Of a DNA stretch of 64,000 nt, positions 46,845 through 56,711 are shown piece after piece. Under the pieces are notes generated by a model. The model saw nothing but the letters and a program-made list of their open reading frames with translations, searched no databases and had not been told where the DNA came from. The position numbers and the translations under genes were made by a program. The stretch spans positions 124,001 to 188,000 of the forward strand of contig JAEWCZ010000024.1 in NCBI GenBank assembly GCA_023390335.1. Direction: 5' to 3'. Numbering within the stretch: the first letter of the stretch is position 1; the number at the start of each line of letters is the position of its first letter. This DNA is from Bacillota bacterium (GTDB lineage Bacteria; Bacillota; Clostridia; Acetivibrionales; DSM-1351).

Positions 46845-47489
46845 TTGAAAACAAACTTTAAGGCTGAGGTCTATCAAACATATTCTGGTATGGTTGACGA
46901 AGATGTAATATTGGAGGCTAGAGCAGGTGATCAACAGGCTCTGGAATATCTCATTAACAAGTACAAAAGCTTTGTTCGGGCAAAAGCCAGGACATACTTT
47001 CTGATAGGTGCAGACAGAGAAGACATAATTCAGGAAGGTATGATTGGACTTTTTAAGGCTATCCGGGATTATAAAGGGGACAAGCTTTCATCCTTCAGAG
47101 CATTTGCAGAACTCTGTATTACCAGACAAATAATTACCGCAATTAAAACTGCTACCAGACAAAAACATATTCCGTTAAATTCATATGTTTCTTTAAACAA
47201 ACCCATTTTTGATGAAGAATCCGACCGTACTTTGATGGACATAATCAGTGAGGAGAGTATAAGCGACCCCGAAGAACTGATTATAAACAGGGAAGAATTC
47301 CGTGGCATAGAAAATAAGATGGGTGAGATTTTGAGTTCTCTTGAATGGGAAGTTTTAACTTCATATCTTGATGGTAAATCCTACCAGGAGATTGCGGAAG
47401 ATTTGGACAGGCATGTAAAATCCATCGATAATGCGTTACAGCGTGTAAAACGTAAATTGGAGAAATATCTAGAAGAACAGAAAGCCTAA
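46845..47489 (+). CDS. sigH: RNA polymerase sigma factor SigH (sporulation/transition state)
   Basis: 214 residues from TTG 46845, chosen because GGGGG lies eight bases upstream. The frame can extend to ATG 46830, which has no ribosome site. Region 2 (GADREDIIQEGMIGLFKAIR) and region 4 (DGKSYQEIAEDLDRHVKSID) match SigH. It directs early sporulation genes such as spo0A and spoIIA. Its location after rlmB is conserved; rpmG-secE-nusG would be expected next but an island begins instead. Confidence 0.94.
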   Translation: MKTNFKAEVYQTYSGMVDEDVILEARAGDQQALEYLINKYKSFVRAKARTYFLIGADREDIIQEGMIGLFKAIRDYKGDKLSSFRAFAELCITRQIITAIKTATRQKHIPLNSYVSLNKPIFDEESDRTLMDIISEESISDPEELIINREEFRGIENKMGEILSSLEWEVLTSYLDGKSYQEIAEDLDRHVKSIDNALQRVKRKLEKYLEEQKA

Positions 47490-47515
47490 TTTGGTTAAAT
47501 TGGCGTTTTCAGCAC

Positions 47516-47545
47516 TGGACTATATAGGCTCAAACATGCTATAAT
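47516..47545 (+). promoter_or_regulatory. tRNA operon promoter
   Basis: TGGACT (47516-47521), an 18-base spacer and TATAAT (47540-47545), about 28 bases ahead of tRNA-Gly. Confidence 0.6.
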
Positions 47546-47572
47546 ACGTTCGTTCTAGTGTCCCGCAGGTGT

Positions 47573-47646
47573 GCGGGTGTAGTTCAATGGTAGAACATCA
47601 GCTTCCCAAGCTGACAGCGTGGGTTCGATTCCCATCACCCGCTCCA
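47573..47646 (+). tRNA. tRNA-Gly (CCC)
   Basis: 74 bases with encoded CCA. The acceptor stem GCGGGTG pairs with CACCCGC. The anticodon loop TTCCCAA gives CCC. The T arm GGGTTCGATTCCC is standard. Confidence 0.95.
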
Positions 47647-47652
47647 GTATAT

Positions 47653-47728
47653 GCTCCCATAGCTCAGTTGGCAGAGCGCATCCATGGTAAGGATGAGGTC
47701 ATCGGTCCGATTCCGATTGGGAGCTCCA
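47653..47728 (+). tRNA. tRNA-Thr (GGT)
   Basis: 76 bases with encoded CCA. The acceptor stem GCTCCCA pairs with TGGGAGC. The anticodon loop ATGGTAA gives GGT. The T loop region reads CGGTCCGATTCCGAT, slightly unlike the usual GGTTCGA. The accessory island begins just after it. Confidence 0.93.
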
Positions 47729-47732
47729 ATGA

Positions 47733-47770
47733 AAAAGAGAGTTTCAAGACTTAGGTCTCGAGGCTCTTTT
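47733..47770 (+). terminator. tRNA operon terminator
   Basis: AGAGAGTTTCAAGAC folds with GTCTCGAGGCTCT, followed by TTTTT. Its right arm and T tract overlap the left att-like repeat. Confidence 0.6.
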
Positions 47771-47796
47771 TGCGTTTACAGCAGTTTTTACAGCAA
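47760..47796. repeat. Left att-like direct repeat
   Basis: The 37-base block begins GAGGCTCTTTTTGCG and ends TTTTTACAGCAA. It recurs at 51213-51248 with about two differences and one gap, and more weakly at 63919-63944. It contains ACAGCA twice. It lies 31 bases after tRNA-Thr, where integrases commonly act. Confidence 0.7.
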
Positions 47797-48415
47797 CATA
47801 TTTACTATTCAATAATATAATTTAAAATTTTTATAAAAACTAGCAGAGTGCTGGACTTGTGTTTGTGGGTCTTTAAAACGTGAGTAGCCGTTTCTGTTAA
47901 TGGCACGTATCTTATATGATAGTAACATTCTTTTTCCCCGATGCATTCTCAGAGTCCTCAACAGTTATTGCATCTTTAGTAACGCTTACAATACTATTCA
48001 TAAAGTCAATATTTCCATAATTCAGTGCTAAGAGTTAACCTGATCGAAGTTCAATATGGGCAGCCGGTACGAATAGGGTAAACAAGAAAACAATGACATG
48101 AGAATTTATAAAAATCTGCCAAAATATGGTATAATTTATCTGTAGAGGACATAATTGATTTTAAGAATAAAATGTTAATACAACTTGTAGCCTAAAACAA
48201 TGATTGCTTATTGATGTCAAATATGCAAAAGTCGGAACAGAAGATTAGATTGTATCAAATAATATTGAAGCAAATAAATGCTACGCTTGAAAGGATTGTC
48301 TATTGATATTACAAAGGTAAGTCAGCAAGTTGATGTTACACACAAGAAACTAGAAGTTGCGATTACAATAATACAACATATGTATAGCTGAAAAGGATGA
48401 AAGGATAGAAATTAA
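47797..48415. other. Non-coding stretch with one possible dead small gene
   Basis: About 620 bases without a credible intact gene. At 48223-48391 there is a broken reading frame: MQKSEQKIRLYQIILKQINA and TLERIVY, a stop, then DITKVSQQVDVTHKKLEVAI after removing one T near 48303. It looks like a frameshifted coiled-coil peptide. A TATAAT occurs near 48129. I see nothing else. Confidence 0.4.
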
Positions 48416-51028
48416 ATGATTGTTAGAAAATCACGGGATAGTGAGGAGAGGGATATACTTGCTATAGAAGAAGACCACTTCCACGATTTGAAAAGCAAAG
48501 GGATTAAGCCGGCTAAACTTCAAACTCACTTTGTTGCTTTTGCAAATTCAGACGGGGGAGATATCTATGTCGGAGTTGAAGACAAGAAAGTAATTGGTGA
48601 AAGAATCGTTGGTTTTAATAGTATTGAAGAAGCAAATAATGTAATAAAGGTTTTAATAGAGGAGACCAGCCCAAGTGTTGAAAACGTAGATATAGAAATA
48701 ATTAATTTTTCTGAAAAAGGATATGTTGTCTATATTAACATCCCTAAGAGTCCAAAGCTTCATTATACATCAGATGGAAAATGTTACGTTAGATTAAATG
48801 CTAGAACTTCGGATATAAAAGGGGAGAAAATAACTCAACTATTATATTCCAAAGGGCTTTATAGCTATGAAAATGTTTTAGTAGAAAATACAGATGTAGA
48901 AGAGATTGAAAAAAGTACATATCTGCAAGATTTCTTGAAAAGGATAAATACATCACTTGAGCCTTATGAATTTTTAACTAAACAAAAACTCATACAAAAA
49001 AGTGGCGAAGAGTGGTTTCCAAGCGTAAGTTGTGTATTGCTGTTTAGTGATGAACCTCAAGCATGTTTAAATACTAAGTGTGCAATTAAGGTGTATAGGC
49101 TAGATACATGTGATGAGGAATATAAAAGAGAATATTTAATTGATAGCCCAATTGCTATTGAAGGACCATTAGAGACACAAATAGTAAGTGTGTTGGAGCA
49201 TGTTCACAGTTACCTTAATAAATATCCATATAAGGTTGGAGATAAAATTGTTAAATATAAGTACCCGTACAATGTACTGAAAGAAGTATTAGTAAATGCA
49301 GTAATACACCGTGATTATAGTTTGAATGATGATATACATGTTAAAATATTTAATAACCGTATCGAAGTACAAAGCCCTGGAGGCTTTGCAGGGTATATTA
49401 CTCAAGATAATTATTTAAAACAACACTTTGCTAGAAACTCTAAAATAGTAAGGTTACTAAACAAGTTACCTGAAAAAATAAATTATGATTTGGGGGAGGG
49501 GCTAACTACTGCTTTTAATGAGATGAAAAAAGCTGGCTTAGTTGCTCCAATTATTAGAAGTAATGAAAACTCAGTATTAGTTGTTTTAAAACACCAAGAT
49601 ATTAATCCTTTAGACGAGTATGCAATTAAACACAGTAACCCTATAGATGAGAAAAATTATTCTGATGTCAACTATTATTCTAGGGAGAGGATTATAACTG
49701 ATAATTCTTATAAATATTCAATGGAACATGTTAGTGTAAACGCTTTTCTTCCCCAATATCCAGATATCAAAGGAAGCTGTCTGATTTGTTTCGCTCGTCT
49801 TAGTGATTATATGATAACCTTTGGACACGAAACCATACTTAATAGCTTATTTAAAGGACTTTATTCAGATATATCACTTAATTTAAGGGGGGTTATAGTT
49901 GGTAATGATATAAAAAATGATAATGTATACTATGTGCAACTTGGCAATAATAGAATTCCGTTGTTTAAAGAAGAATTATCGCAATTGTGTGAAATAATTG
50001 ATGATTTATCTAAAGAGTACTTAAAATCTCAATTAAATATAGAAGAAAAGCTTGATACATATTACTTTGAGAAATCAAAATTTAGAGAAAATGGTTATCG
50101 GTTAATTAGTATTAAACGAAGCTTATGGAGAATGATAACCGTATTCATTAAAGAACACGATTATGAAAAAGGTAATACACCTTGGCATATTTTTGATGCA
50201 AATGATGGTATGATTAAAGTTTGTAGTAAGGAGACAAACCACAGATATAACAGGGGTTACCATGTAATTCTATATCCAGAGCCTATTGAGCACTTTTTCC
50301 ATGGCTCATATAAATATCCAGATGATGAAGTATCAATAGTATGGGAACCTATGCAAGACTATACAAAAGTGAATACGATTGATAATTTCAATGAAAGGTA
50401 TTTCTGGAGTGCGAGATATTCATACGATTGGCTCATAAAAGAGTTGATTCCCTATGTCGTCTATTATTTTTCTGACAATCAGAAGAAAAAGTTATTTTCT
50501 TTCTCTGCAAAAATAACTTTTGAGGAATATCTTTTGAATTTTAATATAAATAACTATGTAAAGAGTGAAATAACTAGACAAAAATTTTCTATAAATGAAA
50601 TTGTATCAAAGAAAAAGTTACTACAGCTAGCAGAAAACATGCAATCATTTTTCAATAGACGAGGTAGGGAAGGGATGTTCTTAAGTGCTAGTGAGATATC
50701 ATCACTATATACTGCTGTTTCATTAACCTTAAAAAAGACACCACTTGACCAATATGAATATATAAAAGGGAATTTGATGTTTTCAAAAGGGAAGACCTTG
50801 GAGGAAATTATAAAAAGCATCAATACTTATATTGAAACGCTCAAGGATGGTGTATTTACCTTTTTTGTTATTGATACAGCATTAAGGTCTATTGTTGTAC
50901 CACTAAGAGATTATAAAAGTTATTTAGGTGAAGGTGATATATGTAATATAGTATCCCATTTGCAACCTATTTATCAAAAACAGACCCTGCTAGAAGCTGT
51001 TGAGAGGTTTCAGAGGGATAATATATAA
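48416..51028 (+). CDS. Large AlbA_2 (Schlafen-like) / HATPase protein
   Basis: 870 residues. Residues about 1-150 form an AlbA_2 domain (FVAFANSDGGDIYVGVEDKK and KCYVRLNARTSDIKGE), as in Schlafen-related regulators. Residues about 280-400 resemble the HATPase_c_4 domain of RecG-like putative transcriptional regulators (LKEVLVNAVIHRDYSLNDDI, then RIEVQSPGGFAGYIT). The rest (about 420-870) has no match I recognise and contains YHVILYPEPIEHFFHG and SIVWEPMQDYTK. Genes of this type are common in defence islands. It stands alone between two att-like repeats. Start behind GAAAGGATAGAAATTAA. Confidence 0.85.
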   Translation: MIVRKSRDSEERDILAIEEDHFHDLKSKGIKPAKLQTHFVAFANSDGGDIYVGVEDKKVIGERIVGFNSIEEANNVIKVLIEETSPSVENVDIEIINFSEKGYVVYINIPKSPKLHYTSDGKCYVRLNARTSDIKGEKITQLLYSKGLYSYENVLVENTDVEEIEKSTYLQDFLKRINTSLEPYEFLTKQKLIQKSGEEWFPSVSCVLLFSDEPQACLNTKCAIKVYRLDTCDEEYKREYLIDSPIAIEGPLETQIVSVLEHVHSYLNKYPYKVGDKIVKYKYPYNVLKEVLVNAVIHRDYSLNDDIHVKIFNNRIEVQSPGGFAGYITQDNYLKQHFARNSKIVRLLNKLPEKINYDLGEGLTTAFNEMKKAGLVAPIIRSNENSVLVVLKHQDINPLDEYAIKHSNPIDEKNYSDVNYYSRERIITDNSYKYSMEHVSVNAFLPQYPDIKGSCLICFARLSDYMITFGHETILNSLFKGLYSDISLNLRGVIVGNDIKNDNVYYVQLGNNRIPLFKEELSQLCEIIDDLSKEYLKSQLNIEEKLDTYYFEKSKFRENGYRLISIKRSLWRMITVFIKEHDYEKGNTPWHIFDANDGMIKVCSKETNHRYNRGYHVILYPEPIEHFFHGSYKYPDDEVSIVWEPMQDYTKVNTIDNFNERYFWSARYSYDWLIKELIPYVVYYFSDNQKKKLFSFSAKITFEEYLLNFNINNYVKSEITRQKFSINEIVSKKKLLQLAENMQSFFNRRGREGMFLSASEISSLYTAVSLTLKKTPLDQYEYIKGNLMFSKGKTLEEIIKSINTYIETLKDGVFTFFVIDTALRSIVVPLRDYKSYLGEGDICNIVSHLQPIYQKQTLLEAVERFQRDNI

Positions 51029-51343
51029 TTAATTTCATATACCAACCGTACGCCAATCCGAGAAATAGTCACTGATATTCAGTGGTATGGGGATAATACT
51101 ATAAGTACTCGGTGGTGCTACCCAAAATCTGTCCAGTTGTGGTAGGGATGAGGTCTTTAGTTGAATTCTACATGAGAGCTTCAAAAATAAAGGGTTTCAA
51201 TACATAGGCCTTGAGGCTCTTTTGCATTTACAGCAGTTTTTACAGCAATTGATAATATTCTTCAAAAAATATTGTTATATATTGAAGATATGCTAAAATT
51301 ATACTGTTACTAAATTATTAATTAATAAGCATAGGAATAGTAG
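51029..51343. other. Intergenic junction between two island parts
   Basis: About 315 bases without a gene. It contains the second att-like repeat and, just before it, a hairpin with arms AGAGCTTCAA and TTGAGGCTCT that mimics the tRNA-operon terminator. This is what a tandem integration at the same site would leave. Confidence 0.6.
51213..51248. repeat. Middle att-like direct repeat
   Basis: It starts GAGGCTCTTTTGCATTTACA and continues GCAGTTTTTACAGCAA, a near copy of 47760-47796. It divides the AlbA_2 gene on its left from the integrase-carrying part on its right. Confidence 0.7.
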
Positions 51344-52972
51344 ATGAAAATGGAACCATATACTTATAATCAGCCACAAAAAGAAAAAGCTAGAAAAGAG
51401 ATGTTTAAACACGTTATAAATATGTTAACTAGTAGCAGGTCTGAAGCCTGCTGTGTAAGGAATTCGTATGTTCGCGAGATATTTGAAGAATTGAGGGATA
51501 ACAGTTTTCAGAGCAACGACGCACGAGAAGCTTCACAATTATCGTTAAAGTACATTGAATTGTGGGAAGAATTTCATAAGGCTCATGTAGCTGTACGATT
51601 GCCAAAGGACTTAACTGTATGCTACCTTTGTGGGCCAGAGCCTATGAATGATTTTAGGGTACTTGTAGAACTTGGTATCCACCCTCATAATATTTGGGCA
51701 TTTGAAAGTAATGATGAAATATATAAATCTGCATTATTAGAAATAAGTAATTCTGATTTCCCAATGCTAAAAATACATAAAGGCTCAATTGAAAACTTTT
51801 TCATCGATACTCCTAAAAAGTTTGATATTGTTTATTTAGATGCATGCGGTCCACTCCCAAGCAGAGGTCAGCATACATTAAGATTGATTTCAACCTTATT
51901 AAGGTATCATAGACTAAACTCACCTGGAGCACTAGTAACTAACTTTGCTTGCCCAGACTTAGATTCGATTGAGCAGAAAGATAATTATACATATCTTGTC
52001 TCAAGCTACCTTTATCCAAAACAATACTTGGAAGGATATGATTTAGAAGGAAATCCTATATATATTGAAGGTCCAAGTAGGATTGACTCAAGTGAAGTAA
52101 TAAAAAGTAATTTTTCCACTTTCTATGAACAGGTAAAGAGTAATTTTGAGTTTTATTACAGCCAATATATAACTCGACAGATATTTGATTTGGCTTCTTT
52201 TATCATACCTTGGTCACGTTTAGTAAATTCAAACCATTGGCATCAGTTTTTTTCTGCTACACCAGATATTATAGCACAGAATACAAAATACATGAGAGTG
52301 TTTGGAGTAGATAATAAAGACGGAGATATTATAGTTGAACCGTATAACTATCCGCTTCAATGGACTCTTTGTTCGATAAACGGTATTGATAAATCAGGGA
52401 CAAGTTATGGAAGATATCCGACCCCACCTAACTCTATGAATAAATTCAAGAAAACCTGGATAGACGATTTGGCAGGTTTACCTTCACAACCATATCAAGT
52501 TCGAGATGCTATAGAATGTAGCGATTTTTTAAAGAATCATAGTCAATACTATACTGAGCGATTATTAAAGTCTATTGAGATGTTTAATTATAGAAATAAA
52601 CTATTTCAATTTTGTGATGTACCAAGTAAATCCTTAGGATTTGATTTAATAACAAATCAGCTATCATATCCCATGCACTATACAGTAGATGCAACAAAAA
52701 GATGGACTTATAAAGCAAAAGATACACAGATGTACTTGGATGCTATTATATTAGATGAATGTAGATATATTTACGAATGGTTACCTACTATAGATTTGCT
52801 TAGTGAAGCATTTGAAAATAATGGACAACAATTAAGTTATCGTTTTGCATTAGATGGATTATTCAAAAATCGCAGGTGGTACAATACAGAATACTTTTTT
52901 GGAGCATCTGTTGTAAATCAAGATAAAACTGGGTTTGAGGCAAAAGTGCTAAAACCAAGAATAGAGATTTAA
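51344..52972 (+). CDS. Rossmann-fold, methyltransferase-like protein of unknown function
   Basis: 542 residues. Residues about 85-200 resemble the core of a class I methyltransferase: strand 1 with VCYLCGPEPMNDFRVLVELG, acidic end of strand 2 in IWAFESNDEIYKSALLE, and the strand 4 DIVYLDACGPLPSRGQ. The glycine-rich loop is atypical (CGPEP instead of GxGxG), so SAM binding is uncertain. The remaining 340 residues, including HWHQFFSATPDI and FFGASVVNQDKT, are unfamiliar. It lies 79 bases before a double-DUF262 gene on the same strand, so the two probably act together. Confidence 0.75.
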   Translation: MKMEPYTYNQPQKEKARKEMFKHVINMLTSSRSEACCVRNSYVREIFEELRDNSFQSNDAREASQLSLKYIELWEEFHKAHVAVRLPKDLTVCYLCGPEPMNDFRVLVELGIHPHNIWAFESNDEIYKSALLEISNSDFPMLKIHKGSIENFFIDTPKKFDIVYLDACGPLPSRGQHTLRLISTLLRYHRLNSPGALVTNFACPDLDSIEQKDNYTYLVSSYLYPKQYLEGYDLEGNPIYIEGPSRIDSSEVIKSNFSTFYEQVKSNFEFYYSQYITRQIFDLASFIIPWSRLVNSNHWHQFFSATPDIIAQNTKYMRVFGVDNKDGDIIVEPYNYPLQWTLCSINGIDKSGTSYGRYPTPPNSMNKFKKTWIDDLAGLPSQPYQVRDAIECSDFLKNHSQYYTERLLKSIEMFNYRNKLFQFCDVPSKSLGFDLITNQLSYPMHYTVDATKRWTYKAKDTQMYLDAIILDECRYIYEWLPTIDLLSEAFENNGQQLSYRFALDGLFKNRRWYNTEYFFGASVVNQDKTGFEAKVLKPRIEI

Positions 52973-53051
52973 AGAAACTCTTCCTTCAAATATAGGTTTA
53001 TAAAATTAATAAGGAAAATAGTTAATATTCATATTAAAGGAGAAAATAGTT

Positions 53052-55415
53052 ATGAGTGAAATAATGTTAAAGTATGAAGAAATCGACCGGATATTTAAAA
53101 CACATTTAAAGATTGAATCAAAAGTTTTATCTATTGATTCATTGTTTGCAAATGAAAGATTAAGCAGCAAAATTGATTATAAACCATATTTTCAACGTAA
53201 ATATGTTTGGGATAAAGATAAAGCTACATATTTTATTGAGAGTATATTACTTGGAACGGAAATACCTCCACTGGTATTTTTTAATAATTTTAAGAAAATT
53301 GAAATAATAGATGGTAGACAGCGGTATGAAACGATAAAGAACTTTATTGATAAAAAGTTTAGCTTAACAAATCAAGGACTTATGATGTTGAAACATTTAA
53401 GTAAAAAGGATTTTGATGATATTGATGTAGATTTACAAAATATGTTCTGGGATACTAAACTTAGGATACTTGAGTTTAGCGTAGTGAATGAACCAATACT
53501 TACTGATAAAAAGGAAGATCTAATAAAGAAAGAAATCTTTAGGCGATATAACTCTGGTATTACTCCCTTAAAAAAGGCTGAGATTGAGAAAGCTATTTAT
53601 ATTGATGATGACTTAAGTACATACTTCAAAAAGAAAATAAAGAGCGACTTAAATTTGAATAAAACTTTACTTAAATTATTCTTCAGTGAAAGAGACGTAG
53701 AGCTAATAGAAAAAAATATTACAATAGACAAGGTAATGACTAAAATAAGACAATTACTTGTATTGCATAATATTCCGATAAAGAGGTATTCCAGTTTGCC
53801 AAATAGAAATGATATGCTTGCGAAGTTCTATGACATTCTTACTGCAACGGTTGATGACGTTGAAGAGTTCTTCGAAGTGTTTGTAAGAAAAATCGAAATT
53901 AATAAAAATTTAAATCGTATTCTAAATAGCAAAAATTCAGTGTTAGGTAATAATCGACTTGTTTATGAGTGTACATTTTGGATACTTACAATCCTTCAAA
54001 TAGAATTAAGGGATTGGGAACAAAAGGTAAGTGAAAAGTTTTTGATTGAGTATGCTGATTATTTGATTTTAAATGGAGAAAAATTTATTTTACAAAATAG
54101 CCATTTCTATAAAAATGTAAATGAAAGATATGATTTGGTTTCTGAGTATTTTGAAGTGAAATTGGGACTGAACTTGGGTATTTTTGTTGATGATTACTCT
54201 GTTTTCAGAGGGAAACTTGACAATAGCGACAGTGGAGGTGATGAATCTAGTGAAATTAAACTTTTAGAACAAATTAGATTGAATAAGCCAGAACCAACTT
54301 CGTGGACAATAGATGATATTTGTCGGCAAATGAGTAGAAACAAGTTTTTAATAAGACCACCTTATCAAAGAGATGAAGTCATGAATAGAATTAAATCATC
54401 AGCATTGATTGAGAGTATATTATTAGGAATTAAACTACCACCAATTTTTTTATACAGGAGAGAGGATGGTATACATGAAGTTGTTGATGGTCAGCAGAGA
54501 TTGCTTTCAATATTAGGTTTTATGGGGAAAGAATTCGTTAACGAAGAAGGTAAACGGGTTAAATCCGAAAAGAATAAGTTTAAATTAAGTGAACTGAGAA
54601 TATTCTCAGAGTTAAAAAATAAGGATTATGATGAATTAGATCAAGATTTAAAAGATAGAATACTTGATTTTAATATATCTGTAGTTATAATTGATGCAAA
54701 ATTAAATCCCAATTTCGATAGTGTTGATCTTTTTATAAGACTTAATAATAAGCCTTACCCTATCAGGGAGAATTCATTTGAGATGTGGAATTCGTATATT
54801 GATAAAGATATAATAAGCAAAATAAAAGAAAATACCAATAGACATACATCCTGGTTCCATATTAAGACTGAACAATATAATAACAGAATGGATAACGAGG
54901 AATTATATTCAACTTTAGCTTATTTGGAATATAAGCGAATGAGTGAACCAAGACAAGAAATTTATCAATACTTAAATGTATATCAACGCGTTGAGAATAT
55001 AAATACAAGAATAAAATCAAAATCTGATATTACCAAGGCATTAAACGATGCAACAATAATTGAGTCTGAAAAGGAAAAGTTTATTCAATGTATAAATAAT
55101 GTAGAATATTTTATTCAAAAGATAAAAGTAATCCTATCTGGTGGAGATGGCGGAGTTGAGGATGATGTACTAAAAAATGAGTTGAATAACCTTTTTTATA
55201 CAAAGTCAACGCGTAGAACAACACAGAGTTTTTACTCATTATGGTTAATTCTTGATGGAGTCAGTCTGAATGCAGTAAATCAAAATAAGGATGAAATAAA
55301 AAAACAAATAAGAGGTATATTCTATAATATGAAAAACGCTATAACTGATGGAAATGGTCTTCAAGATTATTTTGTAATACTTGATGCTTTTAAATCACAG
55401 TATTCATTATATTGA
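53052..55415 (+). CDS. Protein with two DUF262 (ParB/GmrS-like) domains
   Basis: 787 residues with a duplicated DUF262 core. Copy one (about 20-130) has YFQRKYVWDKDKATYFIESI, then IPPLVFF and EIIDGRQRYETIKNFI. Copy two (about 415-540) has PPYQRDEVMNRIKSSALIES, then LPPIFLY and EVVDGQQRLLSILGFM. The DGQQR signature is that of the GmrS/BrxU NTP-dependent family that restricts modified DNA. No DUF1559/GmrD HNH nuclease domain is visible. Together with the upstream methyltransferase-like gene it is a plausible defence pair. Start behind AAAGGAGAAAATAGTT. Confidence 0.85.
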   Translation: MSEIMLKYEEIDRIFKTHLKIESKVLSIDSLFANERLSSKIDYKPYFQRKYVWDKDKATYFIESILLGTEIPPLVFFNNFKKIEIIDGRQRYETIKNFIDKKFSLTNQGLMMLKHLSKKDFDDIDVDLQNMFWDTKLRILEFSVVNEPILTDKKEDLIKKEIFRRYNSGITPLKKAEIEKAIYIDDDLSTYFKKKIKSDLNLNKTLLKLFFSERDVELIEKNITIDKVMTKIRQLLVLHNIPIKRYSSLPNRNDMLAKFYDILTATVDDVEEFFEVFVRKIEINKNLNRILNSKNSVLGNNRLVYECTFWILTILQIELRDWEQKVSEKFLIEYADYLILNGEKFILQNSHFYKNVNERYDLVSEYFEVKLGLNLGIFVDDYSVFRGKLDNSDSGGDESSEIKLLEQIRLNKPEPTSWTIDDICRQMSRNKFLIRPPYQRDEVMNRIKSSALIESILLGIKLPPIFLYRREDGIHEVVDGQQRLLSILGFMGKEFVNEEGKRVKSEKNKFKLSELRIFSELKNKDYDELDQDLKDRILDFNISVVIIDAKLNPNFDSVDLFIRLNNKPYPIRENSFEMWNSYIDKDIISKIKENTNRHTSWFHIKTEQYNNRMDNEELYSTLAYLEYKRMSEPRQEIYQYLNVYQRVENINTRIKSKSDITKALNDATIIESEKEKFIQCINNVEYFIQKIKVILSGGDGGVEDDVLKNELNNLFYTKSTRRTTQSFYSLWLILDGVSLNAVNQNKDEIKKQIRGIFYNMKNAITDGNGLQDYFVILDAFKSQYSLY

Positions 55416-55423
55416 GTTTATTA

Positions 55424-55470
55424 AGAAATCCAGGCTTTCAAGTTTTGGTGATATGAAAGCCTGGATTTCT
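55424..55470. terminator. Bidirectional terminator between DUF262 gene and integrase
   Basis: AGAAATCCAGGCTTTCA (55424-55440) and TGAAAGCCTGGATTTCT (55454-55470) are perfect 17-base arms around a 13-base loop. It serves two converging genes. Confidence 0.85.
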
Positions 55471-55478
55471 GCAGTATT

Positions 55479-56644
55479 TTATTCATTATTATCAAACATA
55501 CTATTAATCATAGCAGCTGCTTCTTTCTTAGTGTCTAGTAGCACATGACTATAGATATCCAAAGTCATTGATATGCTTGAATGTCCCAATATTTCTTGTA
55601 CAACCTTTGGATTTATTCCAGCCTCCAAAGCTCTGGTGGCAAACGTATGTCTCAGACAGTGGAAATTAACATTTTTTACTCCGGCTTTTTCTGTTAATCT
55701 GTAAAATGAACGCATAAGATTCCTCGGTTCAAATGGAGTTCCATGAGAAGTACTGAAGACAAGCTTTGAGTTAATAGTTTCTACTGTGAGGTTTGGAAAC
55801 TTTTCTTGAAGTTTTATCTTGTGCATCCTAAGCTCATTGACGATATTTTCAGGTATAGGAACTATTCTGTTGCCGGAGCTCGTTTTTACTTCTCCAAAGT
55901 CAAGATTGTAGCTCACATTACCTTGAGTATCAAAGTGCTTTATTCTGTTGAGAGATTGGTTTACACTCAATGTGCCATTATCAAGGTTGATATCACGCCA
56001 ATGCAAGCCCAATAGTTCACCTATACGTAAACCTGTTGCCAGATCAAGTCTGAATGCTAATTCAGCTCTATCACCTTTTATCTCTTCCATGAACTTTTGC
56101 TGTTCTTCTTTACTCAAAACTTTAACCTCCTTCTTTTTCATTCGTGGCAATGTAACAAACTCAGTGACGTTGTTTGGTAGTAGTTGGTTTTTATATGCCT
56201 GTTGTAACGCTCCATGTATTATTTGGTGAAGCTTCTTAATGCTTGCAGGTGAAATGATTTCTGATTTCATATTATAAAAATCCTGTAACTTATCAGGCTT
56301 TAAGTCCTTCAGAGTGATCTTTCCAAGCACTGGATTGATGTGAATACGAATGTTTTGTTCATAGCTTGAAAATGTATTTGGACGTAGGCTTTGCTTTTTA
56401 TATCTCCATAGCCATGTATCTAACCATATGGATAATGGCATCTTACAAGGTTCAATATATGTGCCAGATTGAATCTCTGATAGCAGCTTGGTAATTTTCT
56501 CTGATACTTCCTGACGTGTTTGCCGTAAACAGTTTTACGCTTATCTGATTCAGGTAGTGTAACTTGGCCCATCCATGTTCCATCTTTCCTTTGAAGTATA
56601 CTTCCTTCTCCATTTCCTCGTCTTCCTTTTTTTGTTTTTGCCAT
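55479..56644 (-). pseudogene. int: Tyrosine recombinase (integrase), split by a one-base frameshift
   Basis: The N-terminal part (56644 down to about 56521) reads MAKTKKGRRGNGEGSILQRK, then DGTWMGQVTLPESDK, typical of arm-binding integrase N-termini. At 56519-56521 a run of three T (AAA on the coding strand) replaces an expected four, shifting the frame. Restoring one A gives YGKTRQEVSEKITKLL joined to the core at 55479-56441. The core has the catalytic Arg in GLRIGELLGLHWRD, HCLRHTFATRAL, then LGHSSISMTLDIYSHV with His and Tyr. Repaired, the enzyme would be about 388 residues, a normal size for Tn916-type integrases. It may be a dead gene or a sequencing error. Confidence 0.88.
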
Positions 56645-56677
56645 AATAAAAGACTCCTTTCTGATTTAAAAAATAGA

Positions 56678-56711
56678 AAGAGCCTGTGAAGACATTGCTC
56701 CACAAGCTCTT
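56678..56711 (-). terminator. Terminator of the RadC-HIRAN operon
   Basis: Arms AAGAGCCTGTG and CACAAGCTCTT; read on the minus strand the stem is followed by TCTATTTTTT. It precedes the integrase on the same strand. Confidence 0.7.

Noticed and set aside
47569..47754. Open frame of 61 residues across the two tRNA genes
   Set aside because: It is fully covered by two confident tRNAs; the peptide is a translation of tRNA sequence.
48223..48391. Small coiled-coil gene before the AlbA_2 gene
   Set aside because: The frame is broken by a stop and needs a one-base correction; no family match and no ribosome site, so it is mentioned only as possible debris.
56452..56703. Minus-strand frame of 83 residues at the integrase start
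   Set aside because: It is a shifted reading of the integrase N-terminal region, which has its own clear protein signature in another frame.
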